Below, in pieces: positions 25,665 through 33,503 of a stretch of 64,000 bases of DNA. The DNA comes from Shewanella oncorhynchi. GTDB lineage: Bacteria; Pseudomonadota; Gammaproteobacteria; Enterobacterales; Shewanellaceae. The notes beneath the pieces were generated by a model, which was not told where the DNA came from, searched no databases, and saw only the letters and a list, made by a program, of their open reading frames with translations. The stretch's first letter is position 1. Every line of letters begins with the position of its first letter. A program made the translations under genes and the position numbers. The stretch lies in assembly GCF_012584455.1 (NCBI RefSeq), contig NZ_JABAEB010000002.1, forward strand, positions 124,001-188,000, written 5' to 3'.

Positions 25665-25859
25665 ATGAAACCATTTACCCTGATGACAAGTGCAGCATTC
25701 GCATTATTACTCGCCCTAGGTTTAACGGCCTGTAGTGATAACAAAGCCGAAGACGCGGGCGAAAAAATCGATGAAGTAATGACTGATACAGGTAACGCCA
25801 TCGAAGATGCCTGTGAAGAAGTCAAAGAAGGTGTTAAAGCTAAAGATACTAAGTGCTAA
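25665..25859 (+). CDS. Small acidic lipoprotein
   Basis: A 64-residue protein with a lipoprotein signal peptide (hydrophobic stretch, then LTAC as lipobox, Cys about residue 23). The mature part is acidic and probably helical (EDAGEKIDEVMTDTGNAIEDACEEVKEGVK). The ribosome site is AAAAGGAG. It resembles small entericidin-like or stress-induced lipoproteins, but no family name is claimed. It lies 23 nt after the DUF1328 gene and before an intrinsic terminator, so the two form a short operon, probably sigma-54 dependent. Confidence 0.8.
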   Translation: MKPFTLMTSAAFALLLALGLTACSDNKAEDAGEKIDEVMTDTGNAIEDACEEVKEGVKAKDTKC

Positions 25860-25873
25860 ACAAATCTCACTTT

Positions 25874-25908
25874 AGGGTGGCAATAGACTCGTCTACTGCC
25901 ACCCTTTT
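25874..25908 (+). terminator. Terminator after the small lipoprotein gene
   Basis: AGGGTGGCA (25874-25882) pairs with TGCCACCCT (25897-25905), with further pairing inside the loop, followed by a short T-run. Confidence 0.75.
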
Positions 25909-26003
25909 GGTTTAGACTCGCTCATTTCTGCATCTCTCATCTCGACATCTATCCATTCAAGTGCAACGATTTTAACCAAGAACAATGGCATTGGAGGACT
26001 TGC

Positions 26004-27683
26004 ATGCTAACGAAGATCCACATCAAATATTTGTACACTGCAGGTGCAGTATTGTTAGCCTATTTTGCAGTAACAGACACTTCTCCCCTGCTCACTTTCA
26101 TTTGTGCATGGACAAGTCTGTCACTGTTTTTAGTCGGTTCAGCCTATTGGTTTAATCTCGCCAGTATTTTTAGAAAACGCCAAGATGGCACTATTCCTTG
26201 GTATATTCGTTGGGGTTTTATTCCCTTTTTATTAGGCAGTCGACTCTATAACCACTGGGCCAGAAAATACGATTCAGTACCGCCCATGCAAAGGATTGAT
26301 GAACATCTGTATCTCGGCTGTAGACTCTTTTCCGCAGATCTGGAAACGATTAAAGCCAATAAGATCACTGCCATTCTGGATGTCACCGCTGAATTTGATG
26401 GCTTAGATTGGTCGCAATTTGAAGATCATATCGAGTATTTAAATATTCCCATCCTCGACCATAGCGTACCGACCAGCGCCCAACTCAATCAAGCCGTTAA
26501 CTGGCTGCACCGCCAAGTGCGCGCCAATAAACAGGTACTCATCCACTGTGCTATGGGTCGTGGCCGCTCAGTGCTGGTACTCGCCGCTTATTTGGTTTGT
26601 AAAGATAAACAACAGCACTTCGCCGAAGTACTGCAGCAGATAAAGCAAATTCGCAAAACCGCTAGCTTAAACAAATGGCAATTACGCGCGCTCGATCGCA
26701 TGCTCAGTCAAGGGAAAATTAACATCCACAAAGTGGCGTGGATTATCGCCAACCCAGTCTCTGGTGGCGGGAAATGGCAAGAATACAGCGAGCAAATCCA
26801 AGATGAACTCAAAGCCTATTTTGACCTGACTTTAAAACTCACAACAGCAGACGAAACCGCAAATGTCTTCGCCGAGCAAGCCCGTAATGCAGGCGCTGAT
26901 ATCATTATCGCCTGTGGTGGCGATGGTACTGTGACTGAAGTGGCCTCTCAAATCGTTGATACGGATATCGTCTTAGGCATCATTCCTCTTGGCACAACTA
27001 ATGCCCTCAGCCATGCCCTCTTTGGTTTAGGCAGTAAGCTTATTCCTATCTCTCAGGCGCTGGATAATATTATTCAAGGGCATTGCCAAGCCATTGATAC
27101 CGCGCGTTGTAATGAGGCGTTAGTGTTGTTGCTCGTAGGTATAGGGTTTGAGCAACAAATGATTGAATCCGCGAACCGTGAGCGTAAAAATGCCCTCGGC
27201 CAGTTTGCCTACCTCGATGGCTTATGGCGCGCAGTGAATGCCGATATCACTTTAACCATCCAGCTCAGCTTAGATGATGCAAAACCCACAACATTGACGA
27301 CCCATAGCCTAATCGTTGCCAATGCCGCACCGTTTACCAGCGTGTTGGCGCAGGGCGATGGCGAACCAAACATGACCGACGGGTTGCTCGACATTACTTG
27401 GTTGGATGCTGGCGATGAACCCAAAGAGCAGTTGCTTAGCCTCGCTGAATTAGCGATTGCAGGATGGGTGAAAGAAGGCAATAAAAATGTGCGAGATCAA
27501 CAAGCGAGTGCAAGTAAAGTCCATCATGCACATGCTAAAAAGGTCACCATCAGCAGCCAGCCTAAGTGTAAATATGTGATTGATGGTGAAGTATTTGAGC
27601 CAGCGGATCTCACTATTGAAGTCCAGCCAGCATCTCTTAAAGTGTTTGTTCCTTATCAGGAAACCACTGAGCAAGATGAGTGA
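26004..27683 (+). CDS. Fusion of dual-specificity phosphatase and diacylglycerol/sphingoid-type lipid kinase
   Basis: A 559-residue protein. The N-terminus has two or three hydrophobic segments (about 8-55), placing it in the inner membrane. A dual-specificity phosphatase domain at about 90-235 carries the CX5R loop HCAMGRGRS (C182). The C-terminal half is a DAGK catalytic domain: IIANPVSGGGKW at about 248, ACGGDGTV with GGDGT at 305-309, and a GIIPLGTTNALSHAL motif. It presumably acts on phospholipids, phosphorylating a lipid alcohol and removing a phosphate from a lipid or protein. The substrates are unknown. The ribosome site GGAGG precedes the ATG. It is followed by a strong hairpin shared with the convergent gene. 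Confidence 0.88.
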   Translation: MLTKIHIKYLYTAGAVLLAYFAVTDTSPLLTFICAWTSLSLFLVGSAYWFNLASIFRKRQDGTIPWYIRWGFIPFLLGSRLYNHWARKYDSVPPMQRIDEHLYLGCRLFSADLETIKANKITAILDVTAEFDGLDWSQFEDHIEYLNIPILDHSVPTSAQLNQAVNWLHRQVRANKQVLIHCAMGRGRSVLVLAAYLVCKDKQQHFAEVLQQIKQIRKTASLNKWQLRALDRMLSQGKINIHKVAWIIANPVSGGGKWQEYSEQIQDELKAYFDLTLKLTTADETANVFAEQARNAGADIIIACGGDGTVTEVASQIVDTDIVLGIIPLGTTNALSHALFGLGSKLIPISQALDNIIQGHCQAIDTARCNEALVLLLVGIGFEQQMIESANRERKNALGQFAYLDGLWRAVNADITLTIQLSLDDAKPTTLTTHSLIVANAAPFTSVLAQGDGEPNMTDGLLDITWLDAGDEPKEQLLSLAELAIAGWVKEGNKNVRDQQASASKVHHAHAKKVTISSQPKCKYVIDGEVFEPADLTIEVQPASLKVFVPYQETTEQDE

Positions 27684-27694
27684 TCGTTGTGGAG

Positions 27695-27726
27695 GACATC
27701 CAGCCTAACTTTTTAGGCTGGATGTC
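27695..27726. terminator. Bidirectional hairpin between convergent genes
   Basis: GACATCCAGCCTAA (27695-27708) and TTAGGCTGGATGTC (27713-27726) form a perfect 14-bp stem with a 4-nt loop. It lies between the fusion lipid kinase gene and the convergent membrane protein gene. There is no long T-run on either side. Confidence 0.75.
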
Positions 27727-27733
27727 TGAGAAT

Positions 27734-28393
27734 TTATAGAACGAACAAAAAATATAAAATATTCAACAAAATAAATATAACCAGCAGAACCAATACCCGC
27801 ATGAAATTAAATTCACTACCTTTGGGAAGTGATTTTTGAGTGATGTTACTAAAATCCTGAAATTTACAATCTATCGCCTGCGCACATTGCTGTAGAACTT
27901 GTTGTAATTCCTTTCTATCAGTACTGTCACCTAATATCAATTGAGCACCGTTGGGCTGGTACAATTCTAAATAAGCCAGATAATGTTGGACAGTATCTTC
28001 CGCTTGGCGATTGCGGCTGATCTGATGCCAACGGGTGATTTGCAGCTGATAAAGTTGCACTGCTTTGATGTCCGAAAAGGCATAGGAACGCCACCGCCAC
28101 AATCCCATATACCTCCCATTGAATAAACCTTTACCGAGCCACAATTGCTGTTGCTCAGCATCTAACCAACACTGTTGCTGAACAAACGCAGTCGGTAACA
28201 CGGGTAACAATAGAAACAATGTTACCCAGCCGAGAACGAGCTGTAGTATCGGATCGGGTTGTAAATAGGTTGCTCTGGCGCAGAGTAAACCAAGCAGTAA
28301 TAACCCAGCAGCAAACAGCCATAATAGAGGTCGGTACTGAGTACTCAGAGTTTGAATATAAAATGCATTTTTAGAAGGTTGATTGAGTTTCAC
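27734..28393 (-). CDS. Membrane protein of unknown function
   Basis: A 219-residue protein with two N-terminal hydrophobic helices (LLWLFAAGLLLLGLL at about 23-37; LVLGWVTLFLLLPVLP at about 53-68), a soluble middle containing a LWLGKGLFNGRYMGLWRWRSYAFSDI-type region that resembles a PH-like fold of small bacterial membrane proteins, and a C-terminal helix (VLVLLVIFILLNILYFLFVL). I do not recognise a named family. It starts with GTG at 28393; AAGGAACAAGGAAC upstream gives a ribosome site. It converges on the phosphatase-lipid kinase gene. Confidence 0.7.
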   Translation of the reverse strand: MKLNQPSKNAFYIQTLSTQYRPLLWLFAAGLLLLGLLCARATYLQPDPILQLVLGWVTLFLLLPVLPTAFVQQQCWLDAEQQQLWLGKGLFNGRYMGLWRWRSYAFSDIKAVQLYQLQITRWHQISRNRQAEDTVQHYLAYLELYQPNGAQLILGDSTDRKELQQVLQQCAQAIDCKFQDFSNITQKSLPKGSEFNFMRVLVLLVIFILLNILYFLFVL

Positions 28394-28583
28394 TGAACTT
28401 GTTCCTTGTTCCTTGTTCCAAAAATTATCTCACCATTCAATATTGACCTGTGCCAGTCACAATAAGAGGCATTGATAGTTTGCACAATCAACACCTAACT
28501 CATTTCTAGACGCTTTCGAGTTAAACCAAAGACTCACATCAACGTAAATAAACAGTTGCGATATAACTCATACTGCAAATATA

Positions 28584-28607
28584 AGCTGCAACTTTGCAGT
28601 TGCAGCT
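28584..28607 (-). terminator. Hairpin after the yellow/MRJP-type gene
   Basis: AGCTGCAACT (28584-28593) and AGTTGCAGCT (28598-28607) form a perfect 10-bp stem with a TTGC loop, 7 nt beyond the stop of the reverse-strand gene. The T-run on the reverse strand is weak. The rest of 28394-28613 holds nothing I can support. Confidence 0.55.
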
Positions 28608-28613
28608 AAGGTG

Positions 28614-29690
28614 TTATTGACCCGCAGCAGTATCCTCACCGGTCCAGAGTCGCATGATACGATAAGGCGGTTTGGCTGTTTCGGCTTTTCCATTAAAGGC
28701 TTTTGCTTTATGCAATTGGTTCACTGAAATATATAACCAGCCTGTTTCACCAAATTGCACACTATCAGGAAAATCCAGTAGTGGAGAACTGACCGCTGTT
28801 GTTAGTGTGCCTTTGTTATCTAGCATGGAAATGGCATTGTGGTTCAAATTGGTAAAGTAATGATTACCTTGTTTGGACGTTGCAGCGCCATCTGATACAG
28901 GCTTGGCTCCGACTAATTTTACCGTGGCGATAATTTTATCATTATTGCCTGTTTGTAAAGCTGCAGTCGATAACTGATACCAGTGAGTACCATTCATTGC
29001 ACCATAATAGAGTGTACTTCCATCGGCAGATAAACTGATTGGATTGACCGCTACACTGGCGACTTTGCCATTAAACAATGTTGTTTTGTTATCTATGTTC
29101 ATTACTGCATCCGTTTCGGCCTGCAGCGAGCTATGACCTGAAAAACGTATTGTATGGCCATCGTCGATACGCACCGCTAAGAGGCCAGGGTTGGCGATAT
29201 CGGCTAAATAAATCCAGCCTTTTTGAGAGTCGACAACCAGATCCTGCATAAAGCTGCCTTTAGGCGCGAGAGCTTGTGGTAGGACGATTTGTTTATATAG
29301 ACTGCCGTCCTTAATGTTGAATCCCCAAATCCTTGTCTGGCCTAATTCTAACCCCATATCTGCGGTCCAGAGGTGTCCAGCCTTGTCCTGAGCAATACCT
29401 AATAAGGTATCAAATTGAGCAGTATTGGCTGTCGATGTTTTTTGCAAATCCATTGAAGGCCAAGCTTTATAAGCGTTGGTCTCACGATTAACTTCAATCA
29501 ATTGCAAACCTGATGGTGTATCAAATGGATGTACTGTGGCAAAAATCCGACCTTGTGCAGTGACGCTGACATTGCCAGGTCGTATTGGCAATTCAGCGAC
29601 TGTTTCAAGACTTCCTACTACTGGGGTGGCGTTTACAAAACTACTGGCTGTCAAAGAAAGCCATAATGCTGTTGTTAATAAGTGTTTCAT
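28614..29690 (-). CDS. Secreted major royal jelly/yellow-family protein (L-dopachrome tautomerase-related)
   Basis: A 358-residue protein with an N-terminal signal peptide (MKHLLTTALWLSLTASSFVNA). The mature part follows the six-bladed beta-propeller pattern of the MRJP/yellow family: an early LPIRPGNVSVTAQGRIFATVHPFD region, DTLLGIAQDKAGHLWTADMG, DLVVDSQKGWIYLADI and NPISLSADGSTLYYGA. Such bacterial proteins are annotated as L-dopachrome tautomerase-related or SMP-30-like; no activity is proven for this type. GGAGATAGAAT precedes the ATG. It lies downstream of the sigma-54 activator on the same strand, 110 nt away. Confidence 0.85.
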   Translation of the reverse strand: MKHLLTTALWLSLTASSFVNATPVVGSLETVAELPIRPGNVSVTAQGRIFATVHPFDTPSGLQLIEVNRETNAYKAWPSMDLQKTSTANTAQFDTLLGIAQDKAGHLWTADMGLELGQTRIWGFNIKDGSLYKQIVLPQALAPKGSFMQDLVVDSQKGWIYLADIANPGLLAVRIDDGHTIRFSGHSSLQAETDAVMNIDNKTTLFNGKVASVAVNPISLSADGSTLYYGAMNGTHWYQLSTAALQTGNNDKIIATVKLVGAKPVSDGAATSKQGNHYFTNLNHNAISMLDNKGTLTTAVSSPLLDFPDSVQFGETGWLYISVNQLHKAKAFNGKAETAKPPYRIMRLWTGEDTAAGQ

Positions 29691-29799
29691 ATTCTATCTC
29701 CGCTTTTTCTGTTTAAGGGCTGTAGAATAGGAGTTATTATTTACAAAAAAAAGAGTATAAAACTTAGCTCTGTTTCAATATTAATTTGATAATTAATAT

Positions 29800-31170
29800 T
29801 TATTCAGCAGTCGTTTCACCGGTCTCGACTTGCTGCTCGTACTTGCTGAGCTTGTTGTAGAGGGTTTTAACGCTGATCCCCAGTTGTTCGGCGGTATCCG
29901 TTTTATTACCTTGAGTGGTTTCTAGTGCTTGATAAATAGCGATTCTCTCTAAATCATCTAAGCGCATGCCTTGGGGGATAACAACTTGTTCACCACCACA
30001 TAAACCCACTTCATTCGTCTGAGGTAGCTGTAAATGGCTGGGTAAAATATCCTGATCGGCCAGAATATAGGCTCGCTCAATTGCATGTTTTAATTCGCGC
30101 ACATTACCAGACCAAGGGTACTTAGCAATCATCTGAATACAGTCTTCAGCTAAGCTCTTATTCTGCTTTTCGGCCACGTTACGATAGGCAAGAAAATGCT
30201 GCGCAAGCCCAATAATATCCTCGCCACGTTCCCGTAAGGGCGGAACGCGAATGGGAAACTGAGCCAAACGAAAGTACAAATCTTCTCGAAATAGCCCTGC
30301 CTCTATCGCCACTATGGGATCACGGTTAGTCGCTGCCACAATACGTACGTTTGCACGTTGCACTTTGTCGCCACCCACAGGACGATACTCGCTATTTTCC
30401 AACACTCTGAGTAACTTCACTTGATGATCAATCGGCATTTCGGTGACTTCATCGAGAAACAAGGTCCCGCCTTCAGCCTGTTCAAATACGCCTTTGTGAT
30501 CGCGATTCGCCCCCGTAAATGCGCCTTTGACATGACCAAACAGCTCACTGTCGACCAATTCTGGGCTTAATGCACCACAGTTAATCGCAATAAAAGGCTC
30601 GTTCACCCTAGGGCTGGCAAGATGTATGGTATTAGCAACCAGTTCTTTCCCGACCCCACTTTCCCCAATAATCAGCACATTACTGCCTGTCGCAGAGACG
30701 CGACGAATTGTGCGATATAGCTTGTGCATAGGAGCTGATGAACCAACAAGCAAACCGTATTGGTCTAGCTCACTAGCAAAAGGATGCAGTCGATTAGGCG
30801 ATGACGCTAAATACTGTGCAAAATCAGCAAAAATTTCGCTGATTAGCGGCATATCGTAAGGTTTGCGAAAGTGGTAACCAGCAAAATGAGACATTAACTG
30901 ATCAAGATTAGGGTTTGGCTGACCATCGGAGAGAAAAATAAACTCAATATTTGACATGGCCGCATTATCCAGCAGCACAAGGTAATCTTCACGACTAAGA
31001 CTGGATAACTCAATAATGGCAACATCGACGTGATTTGCCTCTAGCTGCTCTATCCAAGGCAAGTCATCGACACTGCGTAGCTTATTAAAGTCAGCAGCGC
31101 CAGCAAGTTCGATGATTGCTTGCTCGGCGCCAACATCCTGCAAGTGATAAAAAAGTGTCAGTCGAGCCAT
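29800..31170 (-). CDS. Sigma-54-dependent transcriptional activator with degenerate receiver domain
   Basis: A 456-residue NtrC-type activator. Residues 1-120 have a receiver-like fold, but the usual phospho-acceptor Asp at the end of beta-3 is Glu (E54 in VAIIELSS), so classical phosphorylation is unlikely. The AAA+ domain (about 140-365) has Walker A GESGVGKE (169-176), the sigma-54 contact loop GAFTGA (216-221), GGTLFLDEV as Walker B and an intact arginine-finger region (RLAQFPIRVPPLRER). The C-terminus is a Fis-type HTH (TDTAEQLGISVKTLYNKL). GGGAG precedes the ATG. No histidine kinase gene is adjacent. It may control the neighbouring stress genes that have sigma-54-type promoters. Confidence 0.93.
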   Translation of the reverse strand: MARLTLFYHLQDVGAEQAIIELAGAADFNKLRSVDDLPWIEQLEANHVDVAIIELSSLSREDYLVLLDNAAMSNIEFIFLSDGQPNPNLDQLMSHFAGYHFRKPYDMPLISEIFADFAQYLASSPNRLHPFASELDQYGLLVGSSAPMHKLYRTIRRVSATGSNVLIIGESGVGKELVANTIHLASPRVNEPFIAINCGALSPELVDSELFGHVKGAFTGANRDHKGVFEQAEGGTLFLDEVTEMPIDHQVKLLRVLENSEYRPVGGDKVQRANVRIVAATNRDPIVAIEAGLFREDLYFRLAQFPIRVPPLRERGEDIIGLAQHFLAYRNVAEKQNKSLAEDCIQMIAKYPWSGNVRELKHAIERAYILADQDILPSHLQLPQTNEVGLCGGEQVVIPQGMRLDDLERIAIYQALETTQGNKTDTAEQLGISVKTLYNKLSKYEQQVETGETTAE

Positions 31171-31416
31171 GCGTATCTACTCCCTGTATGAAAAACTACT
31201 GTATGTCAGCCATGAAATTTTAACAACAGCAACGGTAATAGTTGCCGATGTTCTAAGATGATATCTCGATGAACTGAGAATATCAGTCTAAAAATCAGCC
31301 TGTTAAAATATCATTAAAAACGAGAACAGAATATGCATGGTAGCTGAACGAAACAAAATCAGTTTACCCAAGCAGTTAAACAATCTATGTCGAACACTGG
31401 CATTAGGAGGCCCATA

Positions 31417-31872
31417 ATGAAGTCTAATGTTGTGCAACATCAGACTGATATCCGCGCCGATATCATGTTGATCGATGAAATCATCGAGCTGAATCAAGAA
31501 GGACTCACATTTTACAACCAAGCGAGGAGGTATGTCGAAGACTATAATCTTAAACGTGTTTTTTCCGCCAAAGCTAACATCCACCAACGAATGTTAACTC
31601 GGTTTGAACAGCTGAGACGTTTGGCTGACGAGCCAATTAATGGCCTAAGTCACACCGTGCACGTCACTTATGCTCAAGCAACAGAATTGCTGCAACAGTG
31701 CCAAATTTCGCAGGCTATGACCGCCCTTGTCGACATAGAGCAGCAAGTGCTAATCCAAATAAAACAAGCAGTAAGGCAAGCGCATCAGCCACAACTTGCA
31801 AACCAACTTGCAGAGGGTGCCGCTTGGCTGCAAATGAGTTACGACGGTACGGGATCGCTCAATCACCATTAA
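31417..31872 (+). CDS. Ferritin-like four-helix protein (DUF2383-type)
   Basis: A 151-residue helical protein (IDEIIELNQEGLTFYNQARRYVEDYNLKRVF, then KANIHQRMLTRFEQLRRL). The pattern suits the ferritin-like DUF2383/PA2169 group of stress proteins; metal ligands are not clear to me. The frame extends to an ATG at 31387, but AGGAGG at 31405-31410 sits 6 nt before the ATG at 31417, which is therefore chosen. It is followed by an intrinsic terminator. The upstream gap 31171-31416, shared with the divergent sigma-54 activator, contains no clean GG-N10-GC site that I could find. Confidence 0.7.
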   Translation: MKSNVVQHQTDIRADIMLIDEIIELNQEGLTFYNQARRYVEDYNLKRVFSAKANIHQRMLTRFEQLRRLADEPINGLSHTVHVTYAQATELLQQCQISQAMTALVDIEQQVLIQIKQAVRQAHQPQLANQLAEGAAWLQMSYDGTGSLNHH

Positions 31873-31933
31873 TTCTCTGTCGCTAAGTGAGCCATATTTA
31901 ACCGACTCCCCCACTTTTACTACAGACATAATA

Positions 31934-31957
31934 CCGCACTGATGAGTGCGGTTTTTT
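31934..31957 (+). terminator. Intrinsic terminator after the ferritin-like gene
   Basis: CCGCACT (31934-31940), loop GATG, AGTGCGG (31945-31951), then TTTTTT. Confidence 0.85.
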
Positions 31958-32093
31958 ATGTTCGAATGATGGCTCAGCATGCCAGAAAAAATTACATTTT
32001 GTCGGTAAAAAAGACCGACCAAAAGGAAAGTGCTAAGGTATAAAAACGCCAGATAAAACAATTAAAACATTAAAAATCATAAACTTAAAAACA

Positions 32094-32110
32094 TTGGCAC
32101 GATTGGCGCA
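32094..32110 (+). promoter_or_regulatory. Sigma-54 promoter candidate before the BON-domain gene
   Basis: TTGGCACGATTGGCGCA has a perfect -24 TGGCACG and GG (32096-32097) to GC (32108-32109) spacing of 10 nt. A transcript starting about 12 nt downstream would leave a leader of roughly 25 nt before the start at 32147, including the GGAGG. A sigma-54 activator gene lies about 1 kb away. Confidence 0.7.
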
Positions 32111-32146
32111 TTATCTAGCTTCGAGAAAACAACGGAGGATATGATT

Positions 32147-32701
32147 ATGAAAACTACAACAGCATCAGTACTAGTGGCTTTACTTGTCGGTTCAATCAGT
32201 TTAAATGTGGCCGCCGCCCAAGATTGGAAAGGCGGAACCAAGGATGCATGGATCGATGGTAAAGCAGAAACCACTTTACTGCTCAACACGAATCTCAATT
32301 CCTTCGACATCATTACAGATGTCAAAGATGGTAAAGTGACGTTAACAGGTAAAGTGGAAAGCAGTGTGGATAAAGCCCTCGCCACAGAGCTCATCAAGAG
32401 CTTAGATGGGGTGAAAGATGTAGATAACCAACTCACTGTGATGAATGAAAAAGAAGGCACCAGTGAAGTTATTGCCACCTTAACTGACTCTAAAGTTGCC
32501 ACAGTCATCAAAACGCGTTTACTGTTTTCAACTGACGTATCCGGCACCCAAATTAATGTGGATGTTGCCAATGGCATAGTCACATTGAAAGGTGAAGTTG
32601 CCAGCGATGCAGAACGTCAACTAGCACTGAAAATTGCCGAAAATACCGACGATGTGAAAAAGGTCGTTGATAAAATTAAAGTTGTTAAAAAAGTGTCTTA
32701 A
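32147..32701 (+). CDS. Periplasmic protein with two BON domains (OsmY-like)
   Basis: A 184-residue protein with a signal peptide (cleavage near AAAQD) and two BON domains. The first spans about residues 40-100 (TTLLLNTNLNSFDIITDV...KVTLTGKVES...VDNQL) and the second about 115-180 (KTRLLFSTDVSGTQINVDV...GIVTLKGEVAS...VVDKI). BON proteins of the OsmY type are periplasmic envelope-stress proteins thought to bind membranes. Two ATGs are in frame; the one at 32147 is 8 nt after GGAGG (32134-32138), the one at 32141 only 2 nt, so 32147 is preferred. It is preceded by a sigma-54-type promoter and followed by a terminator. Confidence 0.9.
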   Translation: MKTTTASVLVALLVGSISLNVAAAQDWKGGTKDAWIDGKAETTLLLNTNLNSFDIITDVKDGKVTLTGKVESSVDKALATELIKSLDGVKDVDNQLTVMNEKEGTSEVIATLTDSKVATVIKTRLLFSTDVSGTQINVDVANGIVTLKGEVASDAERQLALKIAENTDDVKKVVDKIKVVKKVS

Positions 32702-32799
32702 CTCTCGCGACAACGGCATTTTTTAAATTAAACGTATTTTAAGTAACAGCACGCCGATCTAGACTCAAGGTTCGATAGTGCTTTATGAAAAAAGAATCA

Positions 32800-32828
32800 A
32801 AAAAAACCAGCCTCAGCTGGTTTTTTTA
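32800..32828 (+). terminator. Intrinsic terminator after the BON-domain gene
   Basis: CCAGC (32807-32811), loop CTCA, GCTGG (32816-32820), extended by flanking A-T pairs and followed by seven T residues. Confidence 0.8.
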
Positions 32829-32953
32829 TGTCCATTTTCAGACTCAATCGAAAAGACTTACTCACTTAAATTAAGAGGAGTGAATTAAGATGACTCGAAT
32901 GATCATAAAGGAGAAGAGTTACAGAAAACTGAGCTAAAACGCAGGCGTTACTC

Positions 32954-32989
32954 AAGCTTCAAAGCCAAACTAAGCTTCAAAGCCAAACT
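32954..32989. repeat. Exact 18-bp tandem duplication across the stop codon of the DUF3224 gene
   Basis: AAGCTTCAAAGCCAAACT occurs twice in direct succession (32954-32971 and 32972-32989). The second copy encodes the C-terminus of the reverse-strand gene, and its stop codon spans the junction. Confidence 0.95.
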
Positions 32990-33374
32990 GGAATACATAA
33001 AAATGTTGGCCATTCTCAATATTGATGGTCATAGTGCCAGTTAACCCCAGCAACTCCCCCGCCCCAGAATGGGGTATCACTTCTAAGATCAGACGATTTT
33101 GTCCATCGGTCATAATGCCAAAATGTTGTAATACAAAACTGCCCTGCTTACCGCACAAATTACCAACCACTTGTTCAATGGCCACATAGCCAGCAGAGCC
33201 CTTGACTGACGTCATAGCACTGAGCATTTCCCCTTTGCTGCGACCCTCAAGCTCACCATAAAAGGTTTTATCTAAGCCCATACGTCCTAACGTCACACCA
33301 CCAATACCAGTAGCATAGGGGCTATCAGGAGTGAGCTTAACATCAAATTTCCCAGTGATTTTGCTAACTTGCAT
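32970..33374 (-). CDS. DUF3224 domain protein
   Basis: A 134-residue protein matching the DUF3224 pattern: an N-terminal GKFDVKL strand, the region GKTFYGELEGRSKGEMLS, SAGYVAIEQVVGNLCGKQGSFVLQH and SGAGELLGLTGTM. This small beta-barrel family is related to AttH/allene-oxide-cyclase-like folds and has no assigned biochemical role. It starts at 33374 with a ribosome site (AAGGAGAGTGTC) just upstream. The 3' end lies in an 18-bp tandem duplication. Confidence 0.88.
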   Translation of the reverse strand: MQVSKITGKFDVKLTPDSPYATGIGGVTLGRMGLDKTFYGELEGRSKGEMLSAMTSVKGSAGYVAIEQVVGNLCGKQGSFVLQHFGIMTDGQNRLILEVIPHSGAGELLGLTGTMTINIENGQHFYVFQFGFEA

Positions 33375-33503
33375 GACACTCTCCTTGTCGAAATCTTATG
33401 CTGACCTATTACCTGCTAACGCTTGCTATTGAAGCAAACATCACCCACAGACCGAAAAACAACTTAGCATAAGCCTGCGTAGATCCATAATGGCATTTAC
33501 ACG

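Noticed and set aside
31303..31587. 94-codon reverse frame over the ferritin-like gene
   Set aside because: Antisense to a forward gene with a strong ribosome site and terminator; no supporting signals of its own.
32077..32583. 168-codon reverse frame over the BON-domain gene
   Set aside because: Rich in Ser/Val/Thr as expected from the complement of a Lys/Asp-rich gene. The forward gene has a promoter, ribosome site, signal peptide and terminator.
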